NCBI GenBank assembly: GCA_023398955.1
Contig: JAEWRL010000208.1
Coordinates: forward strand, 1 to 21,363
Length of the DNA: 21,363 nt
Direction of reading: 5' to 3'
DNA from: Pseudomonadota bacterium
Lineage (GTDB): Bacteria; Myxococcota_A; Polyangia; Polyangiales; Polyangiaceae
This document shows, one piece after another, positions 21,311 through 21,363 of this stretch (its first letter is position 1; every line of letters starts with the position of its first letter). The notes beneath the pieces were generated by a model. That model made no database searches. It saw nothing but the letters and a program-made list of their open reading frames with translations, and had not been told where the DNA came from. A program made the translations under genes and the position numbers.

Positions 21311-21338
21311 TCAGCTTTCAGTTCTCAGCCGTCAGCAT
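21311..21338. repeat. Heptad-spaced TCAG repeat, four units
   Basis: TCAG occurs four times at exact 7-base spacing (21311, 21318, 21325, 21332), with variable three-base tails CTT, TTC, CCG and CAT. On the minus strand it reads as CTGA-containing heptamers. It is the last recognisable structure before the window edge; bases 21197-21310 show no gene. Confidence 0.7.
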
Positions 21339-21363
21339 CTGCGGGAGCACCATTGTGCGGATG

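Overview
The window reads as chromosome of a GC-rich delta-proteobacterial or Myxococcota-type bacterium (Polyangia/myxobacteria-like). This is an inference from codon and base use, the density of large two-component proteins, a lipoprotein with a Gly/Ser-rich spacer and a single CxxCH cytochrome motif, and an edge gene of the four-helix-bundle (23S rRNA intervening-sequence protein) family. No rRNA, tRNA, CRISPR array or insertion sequence was found.

Left part (1-2071): a truncated four-helix-bundle gene on the minus strand with a hexanucleotide repeat in its leader, about 350 bases without a gene, then a membrane histidine kinase with a C-terminal receiver domain.

Core (2189-11791): this looks like one functional unit. 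A plus-strand operon encodes a small two-helix membrane protein, a sensor kinase whose input half is a whole sodium/solute-symporter domain (CbrA/CrbS type), and an NtrC-type sigma-54 response regulator. The three genes overlap by 8 bases at each junction. Convergent to it is a minus-strand operon for a DUF4212 small subunit and a VC_2705-type sodium/solute symporter. In front of that transporter operon is a near-perfect -24/-12 (sigma-54) promoter, and 90-111 bases upstream of its predicted start lies a perfect 17+17 bp inverted repeat. The repeat resolves into two NtrC-style dyads 21 bp apart. The simplest reading is that the kinase senses a small carboxylate or other solute, phosphorylates the regulator, and the regulator drives the transporter through these sites. 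Divergent from the transporter are a cNMP-fold/CBS/DUF294 nucleotidyltransferase-like protein and a DEDDh 3'-5' exonuclease with overlapping ATGA. As I recall, the same neighbours accompany this transporter type in gamma-proteobacteria.

Middle (11836-15875): a minus-strand lipoprotein with a c-type haem motif, about 490 bases without a gene, then a BarA-like hybrid kinase (HisKA, HATPase, two receivers, Hpt) coupled by a 1-base overlap to a single-domain response regulator.

Right part (15939-21363): a large membrane protein resembling a GT-C glycosyltransferase with a C-terminal discoidin-like domain, a divergent GT2 (dolichol-phosphate-mannose-synthase-like) transferase, an unrecognised STAS-like protein, a short PrmA/ETFB-KMT-like methyltransferase followed by a good hairpin terminator, and a VOC-family protein. 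The window ends in a heptad-spaced TCAG repeat.
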